This document shows, piece by piece, positions 14,939 through 22,647 of a stretch of 39,902 bases of DNA (its first letter is position 1; each line of letters begins with the position of its first letter). The notes beneath the pieces are model-generated. The model searched no databases and was not told where the DNA came from. It was given only the letters and a program-made list of their open reading frames with translations. Made by a program: the position numbers and the translations under genes. The stretch is from Bacteroidales bacterium (lineage in GTDB: Bacteria > Bacteroidota > Bacteroidia > Bacteroidales > P3): the NCBI GenBank assembly GCA_024400505.1, contig JAKSMP010000018.1:1-39902 (forward strand), written 5' to 3'.

Positions 14939-15919
14939 ATGAAATTTACGCTCTACCTCACCTCCGTCATCAGCCTCATGCTTGCCCTGCTGCCCCACGC
15001 CTTATGGGTAGTTGGCTGGCTTTTGTCCAAATGCTGCCACTTCAGGCTCCCCTATCCTCCCTTTGGATGGACCGCTCTGGGGCTGGTGCTGCTCTGTTGG
15101 GGTTTGATGGCCTATGGCCACTTCGTTGGCTGTTGGCAGCAGCGGGTCAACCATGTTGCCTATTCCACGGCCCAACTGCCTGCCGCTTTCGACGGATACA
15201 AGATAGTGCACATCAGCGACCTCCATCTCCACACTTTCATCTCCCACCCCCAGCATCTGCAACGCATCGTTGACTCCATCAACGCCCAGCGCCCCAACCT
15301 CATCTGCTTCACCGGCGACCTCGTGTCGTACTCTTCCCACGAAGGCTCCACCCTCGCCCCCATCCTCCAGCAGCTCCATGCCACCGATGGCATCGTCAGT
15401 GTGCTTGGCAACCACGACTTCTTCATCTATGGCAACCGTTCCCAAGCCGAGCGCGATCAGGAGTTTGCCCAACTAATATCCTTCCAGCAAGACACCCTCG
15501 GGTGGCAACTCCTGCGCAACAGTCACCTTACCCTCAGCCGCGGCCAGCAGAGCATCACCCTGGTGGGCATCGACAACAGCAACGGCTCGGGTCAAGGTTT
15601 CTCCACCATCAACCGCGGCGACCTGCCCCAGGCCATGCAAGGCACCCAAGGATTCCGCATCCTGCTGAGCCACGACCCCAGTTTCTGGCAGGCCGAAGTG
15701 GTGGACAAAGCCCCCATCGCACTCACCCTCAGCGGCCACACCCATGCAGCCCAAGTGCGCTTCTTCGGGTGGTCACCCGCCTCACTCATGTTCCGCCAGT
15801 CGGCAGGGCTCTACCGCCTTGGCAGCCAAGCACTCTACGTCACCGCTGGCATCGGCTGCACTGTCCCCTTCCGCATCAACTGCCCATCCGAAATCACCGT
15901 GATAGAACTGAAAAAATAA
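14939..15919 (+). CDS. Membrane-anchored calcineurin-like metallophosphoesterase
   Basis: This 326-residue protein has two N-terminal membrane segments (about 5-30 and 44-64) and then a metallophosphoesterase domain. All metal-binding motifs are present: DLHLH (D94, H96), GDLV (D127), GNHD (157-160), SHDP (H245) and GHTH (266-269). The arrangement matches YkuE/YaeI-like membrane phosphoesterases, some of which have been linked to envelope phospholipid or lipid A metabolism; the substrate here is unknown. It is divergent from the carboxyethylornithine synthase-like gene and lies 70 bp upstream of rsmE on the same strand. It may share a transcript with rsmE and the DUF4159 gene. Confidence 0.88.
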   Translation: MKFTLYLTSVISLMLALLPHALWVVGWLLSKCCHFRLPYPPFGWTALGLVLLCWGLMAYGHFVGCWQQRVNHVAYSTAQLPAAFDGYKIVHISDLHLHTFISHPQHLQRIVDSINAQRPNLICFTGDLVSYSSHEGSTLAPILQQLHATDGIVSVLGNHDFFIYGNRSQAERDQEFAQLISFQQDTLGWQLLRNSHLTLSRGQQSITLVGIDNSNGSGQGFSTINRGDLPQAMQGTQGFRILLSHDPSFWQAEVVDKAPIALTLSGHTHAAQVRFFGWSPASLMFRQSAGLYRLGSQALYVTAGIGCTVPFRINCPSEITVIELKK

Positions 15920-15989
15920 AAATATGATTTAAAAGTGGCAGCCGCACCACTTCACAATTCACTCTTCACTAATCACCATTCACCCCACC

Positions 15990-16697
15990 ATGCACCTCTT
16001 TCTAACCGACGACACCACAGGCCCCTACGCCACCCTCTCGCCCGACGAATCCAAACACTGCATTCGTGTGCTGCGTATGGGCTTGGGCAGCGAACTGTTG
16101 CTCACCTCCGGCGATGGCACCATGTGCCGTGCCCGTGTGATAGCCCCCGACGACAGGGCCTGCGAAGTTGAAATCATCGAACGCGACACCCAATACCAGG
16201 CACGTCCCTTCCGCCTGCATCTGGCCGTGGCACCCACCAAAAACACCGCCCGACTAGAGTGGTTCATCGAGAAAGCCGTGGAGATAGGCATCGACCAAAT
16301 CACCCTCCTCGTGTGCCAGCACTCCGAGCGAGCCAAGCAAAACACCGACCGGCTGCAGAAAATCATCGACTCCGCTATGAAGCAGAGCCTCAAAGCACTC
16401 CGTCCGCAGCTCCAAGGCCCCATGCCCATCATGGACTTCCTCCACAGCCTCCCCTCCTCCACCACCAAGCTGGTGTGCTACTGCTCTGGCCAAGAGCGCC
16501 AAACGCTCCGCCAAGTCTATCAGCCTGGCCACGACGCCGTGGTGCTTATTGGCCCCGAAGGCGACTTCAGCCCTCAGGAGATCAGCACCGCCCTCGGTCT
16601 TGGTTTCCAGCCCGTCACCCTGGGCAGCTGCCGCCTGCGCACCGAAACTGCCGCCCTCTACGCCACAACAGCCATCAACTTCATCAACGAACCATGA
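15990..16697 (+). CDS. rsmE: 16S rRNA (uracil1498-N3)-methyltransferase RsmE
   Basis: This 235-residue protein has an N-terminal PUA-like domain (about 1-70) and a C-terminal SPOUT/trefoil-knot methyltransferase domain. The knot motifs are clear: GPEGDF at 188-193 and LGSCRLRTETA at 211-221. The AVAPTKNTARLEWFIEKAVE segment is also typical. RsmE methylates N3 of U1498 in 16S rRNA using SAM. Length is normal. The stop overlaps the start of the next gene as ATGA (16694-16697), so the two are translationally coupled. Confidence 0.93.
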   Translation: MHLFLTDDTTGPYATLSPDESKHCIRVLRMGLGSELLLTSGDGTMCRARVIAPDDRACEVEIIERDTQYQARPFRLHLAVAPTKNTARLEWFIEKAVEIGIDQITLLVCQHSERAKQNTDRLQKIIDSAMKQSLKALRPQLQGPMPIMDFLHSLPSSTTKLVCYCSGQERQTLRQVYQPGHDAVVLIGPEGDFSPQEISTALGLGFQPVTLGSCRLRTETAALYATTAINFINEP

Positions 16698-17341
16698 AAC
16701 ACCTCCTCCCCCTCATCCTAGGCCTTTCGCTGGTCCTGCACACTTTTGGCCAAACCCAGCTGGCCCTGCTCAAATATGGCGGCGGCGGCGACTGGTATGC
16801 CAACCCCACCTCCCTCACCAACCTCATCGCCTACTGCAACACCGATGCCCACATGAACTTGGTCCCACAATACGCGGTGGTGGACGTGGGCAGCACCCAA
16901 CTGTTCAACCATCCCTTCGTCCACCTCACCGGCCATGGCAACGTAGTGTTCTCCCACCAAGAGGCGCAAAACCTGCGCCAATACCTCATCGGAGGAGGAT
17001 TCCTGCACATCGACGACAACTACGGCCTCAAACCCTTCATCATACCCGCCATGAAGCAGGTCTTTCCCGAACTCGACTTCGTGGAACTCCCCTTCTCCCA
17101 CCCCATCTACCATCAGCGATACCATTTCCCCAATGGATTGCCCAAGATACACGAGCACGACAACCTGCCACCCCGCGGCTACGGACTGATTTGGGAAGGC
17201 CGCCTCGTGTGCTTCTTCAGCTGGGAGTGCGACCTGGGCGACGGATGGGAAGACCCTGACGTGCACAACGACAGCCCCGCCACCCGTCAAAAAGCATTCC
17301 AAATGGGTGAAAACATCCTGCAATACGCCTTCACCAACTAA
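16694..17341 (+). CDS. Exported DUF4159-family protein
   Basis: This 215-residue protein has a signal peptide (MKHLLPLILGLSLVLHTFGQ). The body matches my memory of DUF4159: an early LLKYGGGGDWYANP segment, the GHGNVVFSHQEAQNLRQYL stretch, GGGFLHIDDNYG, and a late region (GYGLIWEGRLVCFFSWECDL) followed by a DGWED motif. The family is widespread in Bacteroidota and is described as having a glutamine-amidotransferase-like fold, but its biochemical role is unknown. It overlaps rsmE by 4 bp. This rsmE-DUF4159 pairing appears in other Bacteroidales as far as I recall. Confidence 0.85.
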   Translation: MKHLLPLILGLSLVLHTFGQTQLALLKYGGGGDWYANPTSLTNLIAYCNTDAHMNLVPQYAVVDVGSTQLFNHPFVHLTGHGNVVFSHQEAQNLRQYLIGGGFLHIDDNYGLKPFIIPAMKQVFPELDFVELPFSHPIYHQRYHFPNGLPKIHEHDNLPPRGYGLIWEGRLVCFFSWECDLGDGWEDPDVHNDSPATRQKAFQMGENILQYAFTN

Positions 17342-17463
17342 TATGCGGAACATATTTTTCGGTTGCGAAAACCACAAAAGCCTCCATCTACTTTCATCGT
17401 TCAACACCCCGAATGAGGAATACATGGACAGAATATTGGGCGGCTGTACCAGCCAACCCAAGG

Positions 17464-17601
17464 CCCACCTTAAGCCAAGGCTTAGGCTTAAGTTAAGACC
17501 GACGGGAGGCTTAACTTACGACCAAAGCCAGCCTTAAGCAACAATCAGCCTCAGCCCTAAGCAACGATTTCAATCAGCGATTGGCAACGCTTGCCGCCAA
17601 G
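17464..17601. repeat. Array D: 23-bp degenerate tandem repeats
   Basis: Units start at 17487, 17510, 17533 and 17556 (exact 23-bp period). Most begin CTTAAG or CTTAAC. The stretches at 17464-17486 and 17579-17601 look like weaker outer units. Neighbouring units are more alike than distant ones: units at 17533 and 17556 share TAAGCAAC and end in TCAGC. This is the pattern expected from stepwise tandem duplication and decay. No ORF fits. Confidence 0.75.
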
Positions 17602-17663
17602 CCTTCTTACCCCTCAAAATGGGCTTAAAACCGGACGCATACCGGCTGTTTCTTTCCCAATAA

Positions 17664-17775
17664 GGAGCTCCATTTGACCTCGTAAGGAGATATATGGTTG
17701 GTGACGAGGAGATGTATGGTTCGTGACGAGGAGATATATGGTTCCTGAGTGTGGAGTGTATATGGTGATTTCTTC
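17664..17775. repeat. Array C: five 22-bp degenerate tandem repeats
   Basis: Units start with GGAG at 17664, 17686, 17708, 17730 and 17753 (periods 22, 22, 22, 23). The middle three share GGAGATATATGGTT (GGAGATGTATGGTT in one) and then a variable part containing GTGACGA. The outer two are more diverged. The core ATGGTTCG also occurs in array B. It lies about 90 bp upstream of the promoter of the WG lipoprotein gene. Confidence 0.8.
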
Positions 17776-17864
17776 AAGTCCCCACCCCGCAGAGAAAGCT
17801 GAGTGGGGATACTTTGCCATGGACGAATGAAATGCAGAACATCTTATGATTTGAAAAAAATGCG

Positions 17865-17873
17865 TATCTTTGC
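17865..17873 (+). promoter_or_regulatory. -7 promoter element upstream of the WG lipoprotein
   Basis: TATCTTTGC is a perfect -7 element. The first plausible start codon, at 18078, is about 200 nt downstream, an unusually long leader for this window. Confidence 0.6.
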
Positions 17874-18077
17874 ATCGTCGATTCGAGCGAAGGGTTGACC
17901 GAGGAAGACGCATTGGGGCTTTTGTTCCGCAACTGTGAGCCCGGGGATTGGTTCTGGGCCGAAGGTGGGATGATGGCTTGGATGGATGGCTCCGCTTTCT
18001 TGTATTTATGGTGAAAATCAGAGCCAGATTTGCAGAGAAAAGTTGCACCCCAACACGGAATAAGGGCGTTATTGGTC

Positions 18078-19175
18078 ATGAAAAAGATTTGGTTGTTCAG
18101 TTTGGTCTGTATGTTGCTGATCCCCTTCGTGGGCTGCAATCAACAAAAATCGTTATCTTCATCAGAAGACCATGTTGGATTGTTTCCGGCTAAATCTGGT
18201 GTGAAATATGGGTATATCGACACAACGGGAACGATTGTGATTAATCATCAATTTGATGGTGCTTATTTCTTCTCGGAAGGGTTGGCTGCTGTGAAGATTG
18301 GTGGTGAATGGGGATATATCGACAAGACAGGAAAGACTGTGATTGATCCTCAGTTTGATGAGGCTAAGGGCTTCTCGGAAGGATTGGCTCGTGTGAAGAT
18401 GGATGGGAGATGGGGATTTATCGACAAAAGGGGAAGTTTTGTAACTAAGCTTCAGTTTGAGTTTGCTGGTGACTTCTCGGAAGGGTTGGCTGTTGTGAAT
18501 ATTATTGGTGGGAGATGGGGATTTATCAACAAAAGGGGAAGTTTTGTGATTAAGCCCCAGTTTGATGAGGCTTGGGGATTTTCGGAAGGACTGGCTCTAG
18601 TGGAGATTGGTAAAAAAAGGGGATATGTTGACAAGACGGGAAAGATTGTGATCAAGCCCCAGTTTGATGAGGCTTGGGGATTTTCGGAAGGACTGGCGCT
18701 AGTGGAGATTGGTGAAAAACTGGGATATGTTGACAAGACGGGAAAGATTGTGATCAAACCTCAATTTGTTTTGGCCAACTGCTTCTCGGAAGGGTTGGCT
18801 AGTGTGATGGATGGTGGACTATTTGGATATGTCGATAAAACGGGAAAGTTTGTGTTTGATTCTCAGTTTGATATTACTTGTGACTTCTCGGAAGGGTTGG
18901 CTGCTGTGATGGTTGATGAAAGATGGGGATATATCGACACGACGGGAAAAGTTGTGATTGATCCTCAATTTGATGAGGCTGGCGACTTCTCGGAAGGGCT
19001 GGCTCGTGTGAGGATTGATGATAAATTGGGATATATCGACAAGACGGGAAAGATTGTGATTAAGCCTCAGTTTGATTGGGCTAGCCTCTTCTGGGAAGGG
19101 TTGGCCACCGTAAGGGTTGGTGGGAAATCTGGATATGTCAACAAAACGGGAAAGATTGTATATATGGAGCCTTAA
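18078..19175 (+). CDS. WG-repeat lipoprotein
   Basis: This is a 365-residue protein with a lipoprotein signal (MKKIWLFSLVCMLLIPFVGC; the FVGC box ends at Cys20). Nearly all the remainder is WG repeats of about 34-36 residues, about eight and a half copies, each with a core such as GYIDKTGKIVIKPQFD and FSEGLA. Two neighbouring repeats (DNA 18552-18611 and 18654-18713) are almost identical, so the gene has expanded recently. It should be anchored in the envelope and act in protein or ligand interaction, but no ligand is known. The start at 18078 is preferred because the lipoprotein signal begins there; an upstream ATG at 18030 adds 16 residues that would spoil it. Base composition is less GC-rich than its neighbours. 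Confidence 0.85.
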   Translation: MKKIWLFSLVCMLLIPFVGCNQQKSLSSSEDHVGLFPAKSGVKYGYIDTTGTIVINHQFDGAYFFSEGLAAVKIGGEWGYIDKTGKTVIDPQFDEAKGFSEGLARVKMDGRWGFIDKRGSFVTKLQFEFAGDFSEGLAVVNIIGGRWGFINKRGSFVIKPQFDEAWGFSEGLALVEIGKKRGYVDKTGKIVIKPQFDEAWGFSEGLALVEIGEKLGYVDKTGKIVIKPQFVLANCFSEGLASVMDGGLFGYVDKTGKFVFDSQFDITCDFSEGLAAVMVDERWGYIDTTGKVVIDPQFDEAGDFSEGLARVRIDDKLGYIDKTGKIVIKPQFDWASLFWEGLATVRVGGKSGYVNKTGKIVYMEP

Positions 19176-19207
19176 GCGATAGCAAATCCCGCAATGGTAC
19201 TTTTGTT

Positions 19208-19864
19208 CTATTGGCATGATGGTCCGGACTCATCTTCTTCGAGGCTGCGCACTATCTCTTGGAGCCAGCTGTTTTCTTGCTGGCGCTTCTGTTCGTCGCG
19301 ACGGAAAACTGGAATCTTTTTCATCCATTTAAGGGTTATCGGGAAGAGCAACATAAAGAATACGATGAAAGTGGCTCCGTAGCGCAAGCCCTTCAGCGAA
19401 AAGGGGTCCAAGCCACCGCCCTCCACATAGGGGAAATACATGACACAGCATACTGCAAACATGCGCAAAAGACCGTTACGCCTGGTAAAATCCTGCCGAC
19501 GATAATGCAGGAGTGTTTTGGCCGAGGACAGAACAGAAGAAACCGAGTCGGCCTTGCCAAACAACGCCTTAAGCAAGTCTCTGCTTGAGAAAAACAATAC
19601 TCCGGCAAGCACAAGCACCACTATCAGGACAGAAAACCAACTCATGAGCCCCCTGCTCCACGAATAAAACAGCCATGCCAAACAGAACACCATTGTAGCG
19701 ACATATTCTCTGCGCAGTTTGCCTTGCAACGACAAGAATCGCTGCCGAGTGACCTGTTCCATAAGTTGACGGTTGACAATCTGCATCTGGCCAAAACGTT
19801 CTTTCAAATCGTTGTATTGCGCCTGGAGCTGTTCCAGACCTTCCATATTCATTTTATCATCCAT
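19208..19864 (-). CDS. Membrane protein paired with the ECF sigma factor (possible anti-sigma factor)
   Basis: This 218-residue protein has an N-terminal coiled-coil-like region (about 5-50, GLEQLQAQYNDLKERFGQMQ), two close membrane spans (about 56-90), a cytoplasmic or periplasmic loop, two more spans (about 135-175), and a basic/acidic C-terminus. It starts 2 bp after the sigma-factor stop, so it is certainly co-transcribed with it. Membrane proteins in this position often hold the sigma factor at the membrane, but no ZAS zinc motif or other named anti-sigma domain is visible. The anti-sigma role is therefore inference from position. It is convergent with the WG lipoprotein gene, 32 bp apart. 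Confidence 0.8.
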   Translation of the reverse strand: MDDKMNMEGLEQLQAQYNDLKERFGQMQIVNRQLMEQVTRQRFLSLQGKLRREYVATMVFCLAWLFYSWSRGLMSWFSVLIVVLVLAGVLFFSSRDLLKALFGKADSVSSVLSSAKTLLHYRRQDFTRRNGLLRMFAVCCVMYFPYVEGGGLDPFSLKGLRYGATFIVFFMLLFPITLKWMKKIPVFRRDEQKRQQENSWLQEIVRSLEEDESGPSCQ

Positions 19865-19866
19865 GA

Positions 19867-20355
19867 CTATTCGGCTATTTGGTTAGACAATTGAAGTAGT
19901 TTTTCTTTGATGCGGAGCAGACGCACACCCACATTGTTGGCATTGGTGCCCATGATGGTGGCAATCTCATCGTAGCTGACTCCCTCAAGCCAAAGAAGGA
20001 TAAACGCACGATCGATAACACCTAACTGATTAATAATATGATACAATTGGTGCACCTGCTCCATATCCTTGACGCCTTCATCAAAAATGTTGATATTCAA
20101 ATCCAGCGGAACAGTCTCCACCGAGCGTTTGCCATTGCGGTCGAGATTGAGACAGGCGTTCAAGCTCACGCGATACACCCATGTGCGTAAAGAACTATTT
20201 TTGCGGAACTTATCAAACCCCAGCCACAGTTTTATGAGAATCTCTTGGAAGAGATCATCAACCTGGTGACGGTCGTTGGAGAACATATAGCACACCGTGA
20301 AAATGGTACGCTTATGTTCCTCTACCATCTGGGCGAATTGCTGTTCTTTTGTCAT
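19867..20355 (-). CDS. ECF-type RNA polymerase sigma factor
   Basis: This 162-residue protein has region 2 (about 10-75, with DDLFQEILIKLW near 33-44 and a RTWVYRVSLNACLN segment) and region 4 (about 105-160, with GVSYDEIATIMGTNANNVGVRLLRIKEKL cut here by the HTH). The layout and length are those of extracytoplasmic-function sigma factors. The helix-turn-helix falls in YDEIATIMGTNANNVGVRL. It is expected to direct RNA polymerase to a small regulon under control of the adjacent membrane protein. Its own promoter was not recognised upstream of 20355. Confidence 0.9.
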   Translation of the reverse strand: MTKEQQFAQMVEEHKRTIFTVCYMFSNDRHQVDDLFQEILIKLWLGFDKFRKNSSLRTWVYRVSLNACLNLDRNGKRSVETVPLDLNINIFDEGVKDMEQVHQLYHIINQLGVIDRAFILLWLEGVSYDEIATIMGTNANNVGVRLLRIKEKLLQLSNQIAE

Positions 20356-20450
20356 TAATTAATAATTGTGTTTGACCATATTGTGAATCCACATCTATAT
20401 TAGACACCAAACAACCGAAAATATTACAGTAAGAATTAATAGTTAAGTGT

Positions 20451-20510
20451 AAAAATAAAGAGTGGGGCGAGGATTTAGGAATCAATTGTTCCGGCTGCCG
20501 TCCCACTCTT
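20451..20510 (-). terminator. Terminator after mnmA
   Basis: AAGAGTGGG (20458-20466) and CCCACTCTT (20502-20510) form a perfect 9-bp stem. The 35-nt loop contains a small inner GGAA/TTCC hairpin. On the minus strand it is followed by TTATTTTT. It separates mnmA from the sigma-factor gene. Confidence 0.7.
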
Positions 20511-20537
20511 AAACTTAAATTCTTCGATCTTTAATCG

Positions 20538-21611
20538 CTAGCATATCATGCCCGAAGCCACCACGAGGTGAGCATCGTTGTCGTAGATGGTGGCGTATTG
20601 GCCGGCGGCGATGCCTTGCACTCGTTTGTCGGAGAGGATACGATAGCCCTCGGCGGTTTTGCTGAGGTGCCCTTGGAAGAACTCGGGGGTGTGGCGGATC
20701 TTGAACTTGACATCGATGGTCTGGCCAGCGTCGAGCTGCGCACCCCAGATGTCTTTGCTCAGAAAATAGAACCCTAGGAGGTTGATTTCGTTGCCATACT
20801 GGGTGGCGGGGTCATAGCCCTGGGACACATAGAGCACGTTTTCTTCGATATCTTTCTTGACCACAAACCAAGGGCCGCCGCCCAGGAAGAGTCCTTTGCG
20901 CTGACCGATGGTGTGGAACCAATAGCCTTTGTGCTGACCCAGGATTTTGCCTGTTTCGAGTTCGACGATGTTGCCCTGCCGCTCGCCAAGGTAACGGCGG
21001 ATGAAGTCGTTGTAGTTGATCTTGCCCAGGAAGCAGATGCCCTGAGAGTCTTTGCGGTCGGCACTGGGCAGCTTGGCCAAGTGGGCAATGTCGCGCACCT
21101 CACTCTTCATCATGTGGCCGATGGGGAACATGAGCTTGCTGATTTGCTGAGAGGAAAGCTGCGAAAGAAAATCGGTCTGGTCTTTGATGGGGTCTTTGGC
21201 GGTGGCCAAGAATTGCACGCCATCCACAACTTCGGTGGTGGCGTAATGGCCAGTGGCAATGCGGTCGTAGTCGTGGCCACGCTTTTGGTCGAAGGCACCA
21301 AATTTGATAAGTTTGTTGCACATGACGTCGGGGTTGGGGGTGAGCCCTTTGCGCACCGACTCGATGGTGTATGACACCACATTGTCCCAATATTCTTTGT
21401 GGAGGTTTACTTCCTCGAAACGGCAGCCATACTTGCGGGCGATGTAGGAGGTGATTTCTATATCTTCCTCGGCGGGACAGTCGATATAACCTTCTTCATC
21501 TTCCATGCCTATGCGGATGTAGAAGATGTCGGGGTTGAGGCCTTGCTCTTTGAGGAGGTGGACCACTACGGAGCTATCAACTCCACCTGAGACTAATGCG
21601 GCAATGTTCAT
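20538..21611 (-). CDS. mnmA: tRNA-specific 2-thiouridylase MnmA
   Basis: This 357-residue protein starts with the PP-loop ATP-binding motif SGGVDSS (8-14). The two catalytic cysteines are present, C98 in [13 protein letters not shown] and C193 in GICFLGK. Other MnmA signatures are DQTDFLS (144-150), [10 protein letters not shown] and IGQRKGL. The enzyme puts sulfur on U34 of Lys, Glu and Gln tRNAs. Length is normal. It follows the EamA gene on the same strand with a 46-bp gap, so the two are probably co-transcribed. Confidence 0.95.
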   Translation of the reverse strand: MNIAALVSGGVDSSVVVHLLKEQGLNPDIFYIRIGMEDEEGYIDCPAEEDIEITSYIARKYGCRFEEVNLHKEYWDNVVSYTIESVRKGLTPNPDVMCNKLIKFGAFDQKRGHDYDRIATGHYATTEVVDGVQFLATAKDPIKDQTDFLSQLSSQQISKLMFPIGHMMKSEVRDIAHLAKLPSADRKDSQGICFLGKINYNDFIRRYLGERQGNIVELETGKILGQHKGYWFHTIGQRKGLFLGGGPWFVVKKDIEENVLYVSQGYDPATQYGNEINLLGFYFLSKDIWGAQLDAGQTIDVKFKIRHTPEFFQGHLSKTAEGYRILSDKRVQGIAAGQYATIYDNDAHLVVASGMIC

Positions 21612-21657
21612 ATAGTTTCTGTTTTATAAGGAATTTATGATAAAATGTTTGGGCCGG

Positions 21658-22575
21658 TTATTTCTGATCATCAACTTGATGGGGAACAGCCACAATGAGG
21701 GTGACGGCTGCCAGGATGAGCACGATACCAATGGCCAGAGTGAGGGTGAACTTTTCGTTGAACACCAAGATGCCAATAAGTACGGCAGTGAGCGGTTCGA
21801 GGGCGCCCAAGATGGCGGTGGCAGTGGAGCCTACGAGTTTGGCCGCATACACCATCAGCACCAAGGCCATGATGGCGGGCACTATAGCAAGCCAGCCCAC
21901 ATAAAACCAACTGACGGCAGTTTGGGGCATGACAAGCGGCTGACCCGAAAGGAGGGAATAGGCCACCATGCCTAGCGCACAATAAAAGAGAACATAGAAA
22001 TTGATTTTGAAAGAGGACATCTGCAAATTGGAGCGGTTGACAACGATGATGTACAGCGCATAAGAGAGCGCCGACAATAGCACAAGAGCCACACCAAGGA
22101 TGGGGAGCGTGGCAGTGCCATCGGCCCAATAAAGCAACGCCACCCCCACCACTGAAAGCAGGATGGAGGAGATGGTGACCCAGCCCACCCGCTCGTGGAA
22201 AAAGAGGGCCATGATGACGGCCGTCATGACCGGATAGGTGAACAAAATCGTGGAGGCCACACCTGCATCCATCAGATGAAAGCTGAGATAGAGGGTGAGC
22301 GACGAGCAGATGAAAAGCAGACCCAGCCCGGTGAGCGCACCAAACTCACGACGGGTGACACGCAGCGATTCTTTGGCAACCCCGCCCCGAGGCACGGCTC
22401 GAGCCATCATCACCAACGCAATGATTATCCAAGCCAAGCCGAAACGGAAAAACAGCACACTACCTGTGTTCATGCCCTCGGCATAGAGCTTGAGGGCGCC
22501 CAAAGGGTTGGTGCCATAGCATACTGCAGCCAGGATGCCGCAGAGGGTACCAAAAAATCGAGAGGATTTCTTCAT
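21658..22575 (-). CDS. EamA-family (DMT superfamily) transporter
   Basis: This 305-residue protein has about ten membrane spans arranged as two EamA halves (about 5-145 and 155-300). The typical GTNPLGALKLY start and the closing segment LGALEPLTAVLIGILVFNEK are present. The family exports or imports small metabolites; the substrate cannot be told from sequence. The ATG at 22575 (MKKSSRFF) is preferred over 22620, because the latter lies inside the ftsZ terminator hairpin. It stands between ftsZ and mnmA, after that terminator. Confidence 0.87.
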   Translation of the reverse strand: MKKSSRFFGTLCGILAAVCYGTNPLGALKLYAEGMNTGSVLFFRFGLAWIIIALVMMARAVPRGGVAKESLRVTRREFGALTGLGLLFICSSLTLYLSFHLMDAGVASTILFTYPVMTAVIMALFFHERVGWVTISSILLSVVGVALLYWADGTATLPILGVALVLLSALSYALYIIVVNRSNLQMSSFKINFYVLFYCALGMVAYSLLSGQPLVMPQTAVSWFYVGWLAIVPAIMALVLMVYAAKLVGSTATAILGALEPLTAVLIGILVFNEKFTLTLAIGIVLILAAVTLIVAVPHQVDDQK

Positions 22576-22590
22576 CGAAAGAGGTTTGTA

Positions 22591-22624
22591 TATAAAACGG
22601 TGGGCAATCATGCTGCCCACCGTT
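22591..22624 (-). terminator. Terminator after ftsZ
   Basis: AACGGTGGGCA (22596-22606) and TGCCCACCGTT (22614-22624) form a perfect 11-bp stem with a 7-nt loop, followed on the minus strand by TTTTATAT. It ends the dcw cluster about 25 bp after the ftsZ stop. Confidence 0.88.
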
Positions 22625-22647
22625 GGAAATTATTAATATAACAAAAA

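Larger units (their letters stand above)
17342..18077. other. Gene-free region holding arrays D and C and a long 5' leader
   Basis: This 736-bp gap between the DUF4159 gene and the WG lipoprotein gene contains array D, array C and then a -7 element at 17865-17873. The transcript leader would be about 200 nt. Within the leader, one frame reads like protein without a start codon, which I did not accept as a gene. Nothing else could be identified. Confidence 0.6.

Noticed and set aside
17874-18020. A protein-like frame (EGLTEEDALGLLFRN and onward) in the leader of the WG lipoprotein gene
   Set aside because: It has an upstream stop and no ATG or GTG start before its middle, and it begins within the promoter. 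It may be a decayed fragment but cannot be supported as a gene.
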